Origin: Jacaranda mimosifolia
Taxonomy: Eukaryota; Streptophyta; Magnoliopsida; Lamiales; Bignoniaceae
Reading direction: 5' to 3'
Assembly (NCBI GenBank): GCA_018894105.1
Contig: CM032133.1
Coordinates: forward strand, 21,280,501-21,344,500
Length of the DNA stretch: 64,000 nt
The position numbers were made by a program, and so were the translations under genes. Below the pieces are notes generated by a model, which was not told where the DNA came from, did not search any database, and worked only from the letters and a program-made list of their open reading frames with translations. Shown here piece by piece: positions 1 to 12,970 of the stretch (position 1 is the first letter of the stretch; each line of letters opens with the position of its first letter).

Positions 1-475
1 AACTATAGGACAACATATTCAACCTTTCAGCACACATTATCTGAAAGTGTAGTATATAATCTGTGAATTTGAAGTACATTTTAGAAACAATTATAGTACA
101 AAATATTCAACCTTTTAGTACACATTATCTGAAAGTAGTAGTACATAATTTGTGCATCTGAAATATATTTTAGTAGCAACTATAATACAAAATATTCAAA
201 TTTTCAGTACACATTATCTGAAAGTGGTAGTACATAATCTAAGTATTTGAAATACATTTTAGAAGCAAGTATAGTACAAAATATTCAACCTTTCAGTACA
301 CATTATCTGAAAGTGGTAGCACATAATCTGAGTATCTGAAGTATATTTTAGAAGCAACTGTAGTACAAAACATTCAAACTTTCAGTACATATTATCTGAA
401 AGTGGTAGTACATAATTTGAGTATCTGAAATATATTTTAGAAGTAAATGTAGTACAAAACATTCAAACTTTCTGA
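1..475. repeat. Tandem array, ~89-bp unit, about 5.3 copies, continuing left of the window
   Basis: The word ATTCAA recurs at 17, 105, 194, 283, 372 and 461, giving a period of 88-89 bases. Each unit contains a small imperfect inverted repeat (TTCAG ... CTGAA) around the stretch CACATTATCTGAAAG. Units differ by scattered substitutions. The array is cut by the window edge, so the total copy number is unknown. No coding potential is seen. It could be an intergenic minisatellite or the internal repeat of a larger element. Confidence 0.85.
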
Positions 476-2750
476 TAATGAAAGATGAAGGTAGAGTTTA
501 GTGTTTGAGAATGGAGATAAAGGGTGTTTAGTTGTGTGGATAGAAAAGAAGTGAAGAAAATGAGTGAAAAATATTGTACTTAAGGGTATTTTTGCTAAAT
601 CAAGTGGGTATGGAGTGATCTCTAAAATTTTAACAAAACTAGGGAGCCCATTATATAAAAATTCAAGTAGGGACTGAACATGAATTTGGAAAGTGGTTTT
701 GGTACTTTTTAATAAGTGGCCCTTAATTTAATTTCTTCTATTTAGCATCTTTTGTTATATTTTATTTTTTGAGAGAGGATAAAATTTTAAGTAATATGTG
801 AATTTTTGTATTGTACCCTCAGCTATAACTTGAATGTTTAACTTAATCTTCTACACATTTGATTTTATACAATCTATATTATCTTATTATTATTGTCTAT
901 ATTATTTTATTACTGTTGTCTATTATTGGATGCACATGTATTGTGTATGTACTAATAAATAATTATTAATAAAACACTTAACCTTTTGATATTTTTTGAG
1001 TGACATGCCTATATATATATATATATATATATTAATTCTTACCAACTAGGCATTTACAATTCACATATTTTATCTTTATGCCAAAACTACCATTTTATCA
1101 TTTTTTTAATTTTTACTTATGGAAAACTTAAATAAATACATCGAACTATTAAAAAATTAATATTAGTAATATAATAAATAAATGGTTCTTTTCGTTCCTC
1201 AGTACAAAAGTTTTATCATTTGTATTGATGAACTAAAATCACTAGTATATATAGAGCAATTTTGATACTTTAAAAAAATTCTCATTAGCTATTGGTTACT
1301 AATCTAATATTATTTTCCAATTATTTGTTCAATCTAAAGATTCTCATATTTCTGAAATCATTTTTTTTATTAAAATAAAATTTTTACTGTCTCTAATATC
1401 AATACCTAGTATACATACCAAGCTATGTGCAAATTAGATTAATTATAATTAAAACAATAACTTATACGCAATATAATGTAAAATATTATATAATTTTTTA
1501 GTTAGATAAATAGTACAAAATTGATTATTATCCCCCACCAAAAAACAATATATCGATATGAATAAAAATAATGAAAATTCATGTTCATAACATCATATCT
1601 ACCTCCGAAGGCACAATGTAAAAGTAGAAAGGCATTTACATTTTTCTATAATACAAAACAACTTAATAAATTCAAGAGAAATTAAATAAAACAATGACGT
1701 TGTTGGAAAAATGGAGTTAGGTCTTTTCTAGAATTTAATGAAGTTCTTTGTCCTGGAATGCATTTACATAGAGACAAAGCTCTCGATTTTTTATAAGTAA
1801 TTTTTTGTGTCTTATTTGATTTTGAAGAATTGTTATTTATACTGATTAATCATTTGATGGACTTCGGCCCATTTGAATCTAGAGCCCATCTTGATGGCTT
1901 TCATCAAATGAGCTCTTTGGCTTTTAATTGGGCTATTTTAGTTTATTTTCACTTTTTTTAACTCCTTAGAACTTAATTTACCATCTCAACAAGCTTCCCT
2001 ACTTTCAATTTGAAATTTTAATTTTTCATTTTAAAAAAGTAAAATATAAGTTATATTTTAAAATTTACCTTGTCTTAATTAATTAATTAATTAAAATTTA
2101 ATAATAAGCTCCCAAGATAACTTCTCTCCCCCCTCCTTTTTATTTTGCTCTATTTTTTGCGAATTTTTGTCTAACTCAATAAAAATTTCTTGGTGTGCGT
2201 CAAATATAAAACAAGTCATTCTTTGTCTTGATAGTGGGATGTTAGGTAAACAGTATGATACTTCATGCAAATAAATAAAGTGGTCATAAAAGTAAAAATA
2301 TACCGGCTCCCTCATAAATCATTGTTATCCATTTTTATAAACATGTGTTCAATTGTGAATAAATGTAAAACTACACAAGCAAGAAATTTACCGGAAAAAT
2401 CCAGTTCTTCAGCAAAATCCCTATATACAGTCAAAATAAAAGTTCACCACAGTGGACAACACAATGTTAAACAAGTACAGGAAAAAAAATTCTTTCCTAT
2501 TTGTATAGCTTTAACACGCTGGAGTTACTTTACAGAAACTAACTAAGCAAATCATTCATTTTACACTCCTAAAACTCAAAACAGTTTATTGACACTAACC
2601 AGTCACCCGGTACCCCTACGGAAGGCCTGGACTAGCACTCTTACTTCATTATGTTTTTCTCCTCCTGTTTTCTTCTTTCCTTTTCTTTTGTTTCTCCTTT
2701 TGAACTGGACAATTTGATCTCAAACAATAAAAAGAAAGTAGATAGAGTTT
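476..2750. other. AT-rich intergenic stretch and 3' flank of the ARM-repeat gene
   Basis: No gene is supported here. The stretch is AT-rich, with a (TA)n run near 1012-1031. Bases from roughly 2500 to 2750 should contain the 3' UTR of the minus-strand ARM-repeat gene, but I cannot fix a polyadenylation site. The short open frames at 2091-2315 (minus) and 2265-2546 (plus) have no recognisable domain and look like chance frames. Confidence 0.5.
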
Positions 2751-5700
2751 TCACTTTGATGGAACTTCAGAAGAGCAACTATTAATAGGCAGATCAGCTG
2801 GAGTGCATACCAGAGCCCTTTGCTGCAAGTGTTTCAAACTCTGCTCCATACTAACTTGTACCATCTCAGAAAGCATTTGCTTTGCTTTTCCTGTTTGATC
2901 TTCCCCGTCAATTTGAGATATAATATTGCATACAATATTCTCTATAGTATCCGGTTGGAGCTCAGACCTTGGATAAGGAGTCTCTCTCAGCAGCCGCAAA
3001 AGCGTTTTTGCTTTTGATTGAGACTTGGCTGTTCCTTGAACAGTAAGTTCAAGAAGCCCAGGGATTACACCTTCTCTAAGAATTGGCTCTCTATACTTGG
3101 AACGATCACTTTGACACATTGTCAAAAGTGCTCCAACTGCATGCTCCCGGCTTTGAAGTGACCCACCCTCAAGTACTTCTACTACTGCCAGTATTCCCCC
3201 CTCCTCGGATGTGAGTAAAGTTCTTCCCTCATCAAAACCCACCAAAGATTCTATCAGAGCAGTACATTTTTCCGCCGTTCTGGAAGACTTTTTACAGGAT
3301 TTTAGCAAACTAATTAAGGGAGGTATAGGTTCTGTTTCAAGGATAAGGCTAATATTGTCAGGGTGAGTTGACAAGTTGTAAAGAGCCATTACAGCATCAA
3401 ATTTAGCTTGTGAGCCCCCAAATCTCAGAACATCTACAAGGAATGGAATGGCACCAGAAGCACTGATGATTGGCTTGTTGACTGATGAAGCAGATAAAGT
3501 GATCAAAGCTGCAGCTGCATGCTCCTGTAGTACTACATTCTCCGACTGAAGGAAGCTGATAATTGGCTTTAAGGCACCAGCATGAATTATATTTATCTTG
3601 TTTCTGCAAATAAACAAAATCCAATGAGCAGATAATTAGCAACATATGGAATGTTTAGGGGGGAGGGAAAAAAAACCTAGGTTTTATATTTAAGAGAAGC
3701 TGAAAGGCAGAATTCTCAGTATTATCTGCCGTAAGGTAATTATGGCAATGCATCAAAAGGTCAATACAACCTTTTAGCAAAGTATTCCTTTGGCAGAGAC
3801 GCAGAGTAACAAAATATTCCAGCGAATTCAAAATGTCATAATCAGGTGAATAAGAATACTGTAGTTTAAGTGCTGTATTAATAAACTAGAAAAAGACGCT
3901 GAGATTCTTGATTGTTTCTGTTTTTCCCATTCTCTTGTACAATAGGCCCCTTCATCTTATACAACTCTTTTTGTTTGAAAAAACTGATACTTATACCAGT
4001 CCATAAGGGGGGCTGTCTCCATCAAAACTCCAGGACATTGCAACTTCATCAGCGAGTCTTTCTTTTACTTAAGGTCTTTGGGTTAAACTCTAAGGTATAA
4101 CTTTTTATATTAAGAAACTGTGTCATGATTTTTAATACATTTCTTAAAGTGGACAATAGCCTGTCATTCACCCAAAACAAGGTTCTAGAATTCTGAAGAT
4201 CCTTAAACGTTTGACATTACTTGCATAAATGTAACTAGACATGAAATCTAAGTGCAATACCCCGTAGTGCCCACCTCCCTTCTCCCGGTAGCATATTCCC
4301 GATTTGCACCTTGGATCCTCTATTCCATTTTGTTTTTCATTTCCTATTTTAATGTGTTGTATATATGCCAAGTGTATCTAATTCTCAATCAATTATTTTT
4401 ATAAGGAAATATTTAATAAATATGTCATATATCCATGCAATGGAATAAATAATGAAATATAAATTGGAATAGAGGATCTAAACCGCCTAATTCGAGCCCT
4501 CAGTCCATAGGAAACCTAAAACTCCCTGCAGCTAGTATACACGAAGAATAGTAATGATTTAAGCAAAAGTAGTAAGAAACATCTTGCGAATACCCATACT
4601 TTTAGGGATTGAAGTTGAAATTCCATTATCATTCTAAATTTGAAACAAACCAATAAAAATAGCATCCAAATAATTACACTACTAATATTACTCTTCAAGT
4701 TTTTCATACAATGTTTCAGTTCCAAATGTACGAACTCACAGTGCTTGTTGGCATCGATTAGAAAATGTAAATACTTAGGCCAAACAATAATTAGGGGAAG
4801 AGCCCTTTTGAGCAACATCAAAAGTTCAAATGGCTTTATCCTCAATCAACATTAAATTATGGCCTAAACCAGACTAGCGGTAATAAAGAAAACAGGATTT
4901 CTTCCAGGAAAAGAAAACAGAACCTAATCCATGTGATAGCTTCACAAGCAAGATTAAATAAAAAGAGTTAGATGACACAAACAAAGGGCAAAGTTGTTAA
5001 AAAAAGGAAAAGATAGGAAGAGAAAGAAAAAGAAGAGAGAAAGCAACACGTGAAAGAAGACCAACCCCTCGTTACACCTGCCTAATTCAGATCAGTAGAC
5101 ATTCCATTCTAAGTGGAGAATATACCTCAAATGCCTGAAAAATTATTCATAATTTATAAAATCCATCCCTTTGCAGTAGAAGATGCAAAATACTTGCTAA
5201 CCTACATTAATATTTCATATTATATTTCACAGTACAAATACAAGAATAATTCCGTAAGAAAATATTGAATTTTCAATTTATTATCACATTGATGGAATCT
5301 GGGTCTCAAAATTGTGTTCGTATAAAATTCTGCATCCGGGTTAACTTTTCTGAAAAGACCTTAAAAAACAAGAGCCAATTTATCAGTAGTTTCTTTGTAT
5401 AATTTCTTGATTTTATATCCAAATAGGAGTCAAGGAAAAGCGAAAAAAGTGAGCCCCCGGAATAGAAATAGCGAAAAAGAAATACCTAAGGAGTGATAAA
5501 AAAATAAAAATAAAAAAATCATTCCTATGCCTCAAAATTTGGAAATTTTCTATAAGAATTCATCACCATGAAACGGACATACCCCACCAATTCTAATTGC
5601 AGAACTTAAATTCCATGCCGCTACTTCAATTTCAAATTGACTATAGAAAAATGACCTAGAAATCAGTAGCCGTAATCACACAAGCACAAGCTCTGAACAG

Positions 5701-6060
5701 ATATATTTGAAAAGCTTACGTTTCATCCTTGACGGCGAGGTTAAGGAGTGCGGCGAGGGCAGCCTCGTTGGCGTCAGCCGCGCCGCAGCGGAGCATGTCC
5801 ACGAGGGGCACGACGGCGCCGGCGAAATGACGCCGGTACCGCTGCGAAGTCTTGGTCAGCCGCCGAATATCCTTCGCCGCCTGCACTCTCATACTGAGAT
5901 CATCGGATTCCAGGAGCATGAGCGTTTGACTGACGGTGGGCGAAGATGAGGGGCTCGAGCTCGAACTCGAAGCATGAGAAACAGAATCATCAGCATCGGA
6001 AACTGCGGCGATGACGCCACAGTGACTGCTACCGCTGCTGCTGCCATCTTCGCTGCCCAT
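2751..6060 (-). CDS. Armadillo-repeat protein without a U-box (At3g03440-like), two exons
   Basis: The coding sequence joins 6060-5720 and 3603-2751 on the minus strand, giving 397 residues. The intron (5719-3604, 2116 bp) has GTAAGC at its 5' end and TTTGCAG at its 3' end, and the split codon restores a smooth ARM repeat (AVKDET then NKINII). After a Ser-rich leader (about residues 1-37) come tandem ARM repeats to about residue 345, with typical motifs such as AAKDIRRLTKTSQR, LLNLAVKDET, LITLSAS, VMALYNLSTHPDN and REHAVGALLTMCQSDRSKYR. The C-terminus is a short charged tail. ARM repeats form a protein-binding superhelix. The close Arabidopsis relatives, from memory the At3g03440 type, lack the U-box of PUB E3 ligases, so a scaffold role is inferred, not shown. 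The start is the ATG at 6060; an in-frame extension to 6096 has no ATG. The leader upstream is pyrimidine-rich on the coding strand. Codon use looks intact, with no frame damage. Confidence 0.93.
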
Positions 6061-6732
6061 TTCAACTCTCTGAATCTTGGATTTTAGAGAGAGCAAAAAG
6101 TTTGGTGGGCGTTGGCGGTAGCGGTGGCGGTCGGTGGGGCTTGGGGCAGAGAGAGAAAAATCGGTGTGAGAGAAAGCGGGGGTTAAATAGTAATGGAGGA
6201 AACGTAAGGTTGAGGACTGGAGCCGTAGCGTTAAGCAACAGTAACAGTTACCACCTCACCCCCCATGGGGAGGTGGGCGGAGAGTGGGGCCGCTCAACGA
6301 CCTTTTAGTGTTTTGGTTTGCTTTAATTTGGCAGTTGGAATTTCTGGTAGTCCCCCTTCTTACAGGGGCGGCTTTTTGTTAATTTAATCCCTTTGATTGT
6401 CGGTAACTTAAATTTTGTCAGGCTAATGGATATCCATTTTAGATATTTAGCTCATTAATAATCTAGTTAGTTAATTTTAATTTTATTATTTGTACTTATA
6501 ATTTGACACATTTGATATATGTGTTAAAAATTTTATAATATTTTTATATAATAATATGTATTTATTTGTATAAAATATAACTTTATTTTAATATATTTAT
6601 TTAAATTTTTTTAAAATAAAAATAAAAAAATTATGATGAAATGATAATTGTAGTTGTAGACATAAAATATGTGAGTTTAAATGATAGTTATTGTATAACT
6701 TCTAATGATTAGAATTAAAAGAAAGAAGCAAG
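6061..6732. promoter_or_regulatory. 5' flank of the ARM-repeat gene
   Basis: This is the probable 5' UTR and promoter of the minus-strand ARM-repeat gene. The first ~250 bases are GC-richer than the surroundings and carry CT-rich runs when read on the coding strand, typical of plant leaders. Beyond 6400 it becomes AT-rich. I cannot point to a confident TATA box. The plus-strand frame at 6102-6308 is a shadow in this GC-richer stretch. Confidence 0.4.
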
Positions 6733-7178
6733 GACATTTTTTAATTATTTGAAAAAGGCCAAATCTCTTTATTGGCTGGCCAATTATGTATGGTGTTCAT
6801 TCCACTTTAGCTCCTCATTTCTCAAATGTATTTGTATAGTCCTTCATTTCTAAAATACATATCATCATTATCCCTACTTGCAAATTTTCATTAGTACTTA
6901 ACGGAAGTTCATCCAAAGTAGTCAAACTAAAAGGATAATTTGGACTTTTTGTTTGCTTATTTCCCTCCACATATTTGTTCCATTTTTGCTACTGAATTTG
7001 CATATAATGACATAAATGACCGTATAAAATTTTGACTCAAATTCCATGCTACTATTTGCCAAGTGCAATCAATGTAGCTTAACACTATTTACAAGATTTT
7101 GAATAATTTACCTCTCAAAATCATTTAACTTTTTTTTTAGGACACAAAATAGGAACTATGATTGTATTCTTACTAAGA

Positions 7179-7542
7179 GGGTGTTTGGGTGAGCTTATAA
7201 GTTCCACAAAACATCTTATAAAATGTTTAAAAGCTTATAAGTTGATAAAAAGTGTTTAGCAATTTTTTTTAGAAAAAAAGCTTATAAGATCCTAAAATAA
7301 AATGTTAGGAACTTATAAACTCTTTTGAAAAAAGTAAAGAAATCCTAACTTATTTTTAAAATCTTAACAAATTCCTTTATTTTTAATCATTTTAGTTACA
7401 AAATTGCCATTATTAACATCTTATAAGCTCCTAGGTTTTATTTTATTCAAACACTTTAATAACTTATTTTAAAAATAAAATCCAACATCTTATAAAATGT
7501 AGGAGCTTATAAGATATTTTAAATAAATTTAGCCAAACACCC
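7179..7542. mobile_element. MITE with GGGTGTTTGG terminal inverted repeats
   Basis: The element starts GGGTGTTTGGGTGAGC and ends GCCAAACACCC, a perfect 10-bp terminal inverted repeat. Sub-terminal stretches rich in CTTATAAG are repeated in both orientations. It is 364 bp with no coding capacity. Target duplication is unclear. Related, more decayed ends occur near 42764 and 52094. Superfamily assignment (PIF/Harbinger or hAT) is uncertain. Confidence 0.7.
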
Positions 7543-7631
7543 TTTAAATTGAATTGCGCAACCTAGCTTATGCTATCAAATACCAACCAAGCTAGAGATA
7601 AGACCAACACATAAACTTCACTACCTGAGAC

Positions 7632-8473
7632 TAGGGGTGAGCATCGGTCGGTTCGGTAAATTAACCGACCAAACCGATCGGTTAATTCACCGAAAATGTA
7701 TAAAAATTTTTAACCGTTTACCCCACCGAAATTTTCGGTTAACCGGTAAAATTAACCGAAAAATTTCGGTTCGGTTTGGATAATTTACCAATTGACCAAT
7801 CTTTATTTGATATTTTTTTTCAATATTATTATTCAACAATATAATATTATAGTTGAAACAAAAACTTAATTATTTCGATTCAAGTAAAAACAAGCAATCT
7901 AATTATTTTTAAAATCATAATAAAGAACTTTCAATACTATAGAACAAGTAACATGTATTAGTAAGTAATACACCTAAAAATTGTCATACCTTTTACCCCT
8001 GTTTAGCTAGCTTTTGAAGAACTTTTGAATATCTTCTAATTAGATTACAACAAGAAAAATCTAGAATTAAATGGACTCAATTCAAAAATTAAAATTTTAT
8101 TTAACTGAGAATGTATTTGTATAAGTAGTTTTCTAGTAAACAATTCAAAAAGAATACAACCTGAACTTTATAAATCTAAAGTTACTCCTTATTATTTTTA
8201 GTTCACATATGCTTATTTCCATATTTATATAATTTATAAAGAAAAAATCGAGCAACCTACACAATGTTTGGGAATTTATAAAAATTCGGTTAAATCGGTT
8301 TTAACCGATTTTTTATGGAAAATTAACCGAACCGCACTGTTAACCGAAAATTTCTAAAAAATTAACCGTTAACCGAACCGAAAATTAACTGGACAAAACA
8401 GTTTGGTAAATTCGGTTTCGGTTCGGTCGGTTAATCGGTTTTTTCGGTTAATGGAGAATTTTGCTCACCCCTA
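7632..8473. mobile_element. Non-autonomous hAT-type element with 8-bp target duplication
   Basis: The ends are a perfect 12-bp inverted repeat, TAGGGGTGAGCA and TGCTCACCCCTA. The 8-bp word CCTGAGAC lies directly outside both ends (7624-7631 and 8474-8481), which is the target-site duplication length of hAT transposons. The sub-terminal ~150 bases on each side are packed with CGGTT/AACCG motifs in both orientations. The 842-bp interior is AT-rich and encodes nothing recognisable, so mobilisation would need transposase from elsewhere. Confidence 0.9.
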
Positions 8474-9543
8474 CCTGAGACTTCAACAACTTTAATGATG
8501 CAATGTGCATATGGAAAAGGGACTGCCATCAAAAAATAGAAAAGGAACATGTAAGGGAAAGGCTCTCTCTCAGTTCAAGAGATAGTCCTATATAGGGTTT
8601 AAGAGCTAGAATGTAAATATTAGTTACATAATTCTTTAGGAACCACAAAGGATGAGTTAGATATATTACTTTTAGTGCAAAATATGCAGTTCTTGGACCT
8701 GCATTTAGTGCAACATAAATGAGATAAATTATTAGAAAAACATCTAAATACAAATAAATAAATAAATTGATCAATATAGATTCATATTAGACAAATCAAA
8801 TCAGTGTATTAAATTATGTATTGGAAGGTATTGTTAGTTTGTGTATTGAAAAAATATGTGGAAGATTGTTCCACATAGGAAGAAGAGAGAGAGAGAGTTT
8901 CGTCGTATATAAAATACTTGCAGGACATAATATCTGAATGATTAAAAGGTGGAGGAAAAACAAGAAAGTTAATATATATTATTTATATGTAAAAGCACTT
9001 AGCACTTTTACTTAATTAATTAATTTTAGGTGTGATGTCATTATTAATTAATTTACTGAATTGCTCTTATAGTCAATTTTTTGTAGTATCAGACACTTTT
9101 AAAAAAGTAAACAATAAAATACTCAACAAAAAAGACAAACTTGGAATTGAAAGCAAACCAAAATTTTTTTTGCCAAAACTTACTGAAAACTGGTGGAATG
9201 CATTCTCCTCTTTTGCTAAACAACATTATTCTAGTTTCAAAATTTTCTTGTGAGGAAATTAAATCATCATTTTGTTATGAGAAAATTAGGTATATTCTCT
9301 TTGTTGTTAATTTTTTAGTAACGTTATCTACTAAAAGAAACTAATGAGTAAAATTAGATGTTTTTCTACTTTTTCCCTTATTTAATGGAATATTCCATTC
9401 ATTTGGGTTAAGTCTTCATCAAGTACTAACAGAAGTTTATACGTAGGGATGATGGTTATATATATTTTAGAGATGAGGACTAAAGTGGGATGAACACTAT
9501 ACATAAGAGATCAACAAAGAAATTTGGCCTTTAAAAAAATGTC

Positions 9544-11439
9544 ATTGATTGACTATTTACATATGCATTTTATAGGTTTTGTTTGTTTACATTTTGTAAT
9601 ATCTTCCCAATGTATTTTAGAAGAATATTTTTGGAAAGTGGAGAATATGATAGTTGTTTGACTGCATTTTAAGTAAGAAGTGGAGAATGTTTTGGGCGAA
9701 ATTTATTTGTTTGGTAGTATTTTGGGTAGGGACAAATTTGACTATATATGTTACACCGATCACTTTTTTGTTGGATTGTTGGGGGTTAAATAGATATTTT
9801 GATATTATTTATAAATGTGTACATATAAATTGTGTGATTGATGCATGTATATATATATATATATACTTTGTGAATGGCATTGAGTTATTTTTGAATTTAG
9901 GATGTTAAAGTTGCTTATTGTCAATGAGGTCTTAGTCAAGTGATAAGATGTGACTTTATAATCTTAGATTTAAGGCTCAACTTCCACCTATATATATACG
10001 AATATTTATCCATTTTAATATCAATTGATCATTAATTATTGTAGTTGCCATTATTTTTATTAATTTTATTTTTAGTAATTAATATTCTTAATATGCCAAT
10101 GTTTTTTTAATATGGATTCACTCAATTATATATATATATATATATATATTGAGAGAAAGCATTACAAATGATGAATTTATCATCCCATCAACAAGTTGAT
10201 ATTGTTTTCTATTGTTAAACTAAATAATCAAAGTATAAATTACCAACAAGGTACATAAAAGTGCATGCAACGCGACCACTTGGGGTCGAATACAAGACCT
10301 TCCATATAATAAGGAGAGATTGATGTCACTCGAACTACAAACCACTGGGCTATTCACTCAACTGTATTGAATTAACCTGATTCAGCTTGTGCCTTGGCTG
10401 GTTTAGTATATTGAATTCCGTCGAAAATTTATTTTGTTTAATTGTCATGTTCTTCTTTTTCTTTTGTTTGGTGGTTTGTTTCTTATGAACTATACATTTT
10501 ATATGACTCACCAATTTTACACCGACATTGATGAATCACCAATCTAAAATCTCTTGAAAATATTGGTTAAGTGCCGTATTTCTCATGCAATTCATGCGTC
10601 CTTTTCGTCTATAAATAAGTTGGACCCGTCTCATTTATTTCATTTTCCAAATGTTTTTTCACGTTTTCTATTGTTGCAAAAATAGAAATGCAATTAAATT
10701 TATTTCATTTTTTAAAAAATGGGGAGGCTGTTTTATTTTATTCATTTTCAGCAATAACCATACTTTCCTTATTTATTTAGGGATAGTTATTTTCACACCA
10801 GCGATGCCATAGATTCATTCTATATCTTAAAATCAAATTGTGATATTCTTCGTTAATTAATCGATCAATCTAGCTAGTCAATTACAGTTCTATAATTACC
10901 ATAAAGCTTTAAAGCCAAGCCTTATAACATCCCCTCAATCTATCATTATGCACTCATTCATAGAACTTCTACATCATTAATATAATACATAATTAATTTT
11001 TTTCATTATTTGAAAAATAAATCCAAAAAATACCGATAAACTGACACGCTTCATTTCAAAATTCAATTTCTCTATGAACTCTATTAATATATTCATATTA
11101 ATTATCCATTGTATTGTTTCTTAAATTAACTCAAACACATTTTCATAAATAAAAATTAAAAAATTAAAAAAAAAAAACAACAAATGAGACCTTTCTAGAG
11201 TTTACCTTTTTCCTGTTGGGATATAGAAATGTGGGAAATAAATCTATAAACCGTTATTAGTGTACTCGATTTTGACAATAAAAAAGAAGAAGTTAAAAGT
11301 GATGAGTTTTGAACTTAAAGAATATTATTTATTCTTTTACCATGAGACTTACGTACTAACAATTTTGAAAAATTATCCATGACACAAAATTACTGTACAT
11401 ACAATGTTTGACACATAAACAAAAGGATTATCATAAATT

Positions 11440-11477
<38 letters not shown>

Positions 11478-12970
11478 TATCTATACTATATATAAAAAAA
11501 TATTTCATACATACTCAAAGTGACGATTACACCATATTACATCAAATTTAGGATTACATTCAATTATGCCTTTAATTTTCATTTTGATTTCAAAAATGTA
11601 TTTATCACTCAATATAAAATTAGATTATAGATATAATATAATCAAAATATAATTTAAAAAATTAATATTGATAATTAAATATATTCCACACTTTTGAAGT
11701 TTTGATGTATAAATTATCTGCTGCATATGAGTTTATATTAATTGATCATTGATATTGTATATTATTTTGTGTGGTTATTATTAAAATTATATTATTGTTT
11801 ATTTATGTTATATTAGAAATTGAGTGCTTTATTATTTATTAATATAAATAATATATGACAAATTAAATTTATACACAAGAGGACTAGTATTGTAAAAAAT
11901 GTACATAACATGCCACGTTGCAATTAGAAAGAGTCAAATTAGTATTTGTGGCGTTTGCCGACAAATTCGTGAATTAATTAACTTCCTAAAATTTACTCAA
12001 CGAAAACCAAATAGGAAATAGGAAAGGAAAGGATGTATGCACGCCGCATGCCAAACTATTAATTGTCGTTAGGACAATGTATTTATTATTGTACGAAAAT
12101 AGAAAATAGAACTTTAAAATTGGGTGGGCGCACTTCGGTTTTTAGCTATATATCTATTTATTTTTGCTATTATGGATGAATTCCACATTGCTTTCTTAAT
12201 TAATTATAATACTTTATCCCCTTTAATTATAAATATATAATATTCTGGTCCCTCTCCAACTAAGAAAATATAATATATTTTTCAATTTTACACTATTTTT
12301 TAAATTTTATTTGAACTTAATACTATAAAATAGTTACTTCAAATTGCATTAACTAATAAATAAAATAATTAAATTTTATATTAAGGTAATAATTTTATTT
12401 CATAAATTAAATTTATTCATTATTATATAATCTTGAATAATTAATTCTTTAATTAAAACACATGAAAGACATCTAAGTAAAATAATGAATTTATCTAAAC
12501 CGTACATATATAGGTGATCAATAGAGGATGTCTTAAAATGTGAGATAACTCTATTTAAATAATTCAATAAAATATTAACTCTATTTAAAATAATTGGATA
12601 AAATATTCGCATAACTTTTAAAAAAAACGATATAATCCTATACCAACAATATAGATAATTAAAACTACGCATCTCCTCTAAAGCCTATACAGTGCTAAAA
12701 AACATAAGAAGTTGGTTACTTACATTGTATTTCATTGTCAACGGAGATCTAAAATTATTCTTTTCACACTATATATTTCTTTTTATTTGCAGTGATGCTT
12801 TTTATCAATACTAGCCTACGACTATGGTTGCTTAATTAATGACTTCTTATAATATTTAGGAGTGATAACAGTTTATTAAATAAATTTTACTTTTAAATAG
12901 TAATTTAAGTATAAAAAACTCAATTACAATAGTTTATAATTTATTTAATTTAAAATGAGTTGTGTTGTAT
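9544..12970. other. AT-rich intergenic stretch
   Basis: No gene is supported. Simple repeats are present: (TA)n near 9848-9865 and 10127-10150, and (CT)n at about 11446-11474. Two short stretches near 9920-10010 and 10235-10385 look like decayed tRNA-derived SINEs (see separate entry). The minus-strand frame at 12400-12672 and the plus-strand frame at 9654-9908 are low-complexity and show no domain. Confidence 0.45.
10235..10385 (-). repeat. Candidate tRNA-derived SINE-like sequence
   Basis: Read on the minus strand, the stretch has an A-box-like word (TAGCCCAGTGGTTT) followed by a B-box-like word (GGTCTTGTATTCGACCCC), in the order expected for an RNA polymerase III promoter of a tRNA-derived SINE. 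It cannot fold into a full tRNA, and I could not define its ends or a target duplication. A looser example lies at about 9920-10000 and another near 34125-34195. This is a pattern call only. Confidence 0.3.

Larger units (their letters stand above)
6733..9543. mobile_element. Long-TIR DNA element (MULE-like), host of two nested insertions
   Basis: About 180 bases at 6733-6930 reappear as a diverged reverse complement at about 9400-9543. Both arms run from GACATTTTTT through GGCCAAATCTCTTT and then match CACTTTAG, CTCATTTCT and ATCCCTAC. The outer edges are approximate and I did not find a matching target duplication. The interior carries a MITE (7179-7542) and a hAT-type element (7632-8473). 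No transposase frame is visible, so this is a non-autonomous element. Long arms suggest the Mutator-like class, by inference only. Confidence 0.6.

Noticed and set aside
8867..8915. TTCCACATAG followed by TATATAAAA, resembling a plant snRNA promoter (USE plus TATA)
   Set aside because: The upstream element is imperfect (expected RTCCCACATCG) and no U-snRNA sequence follows. Similar words also occur in LTRs.
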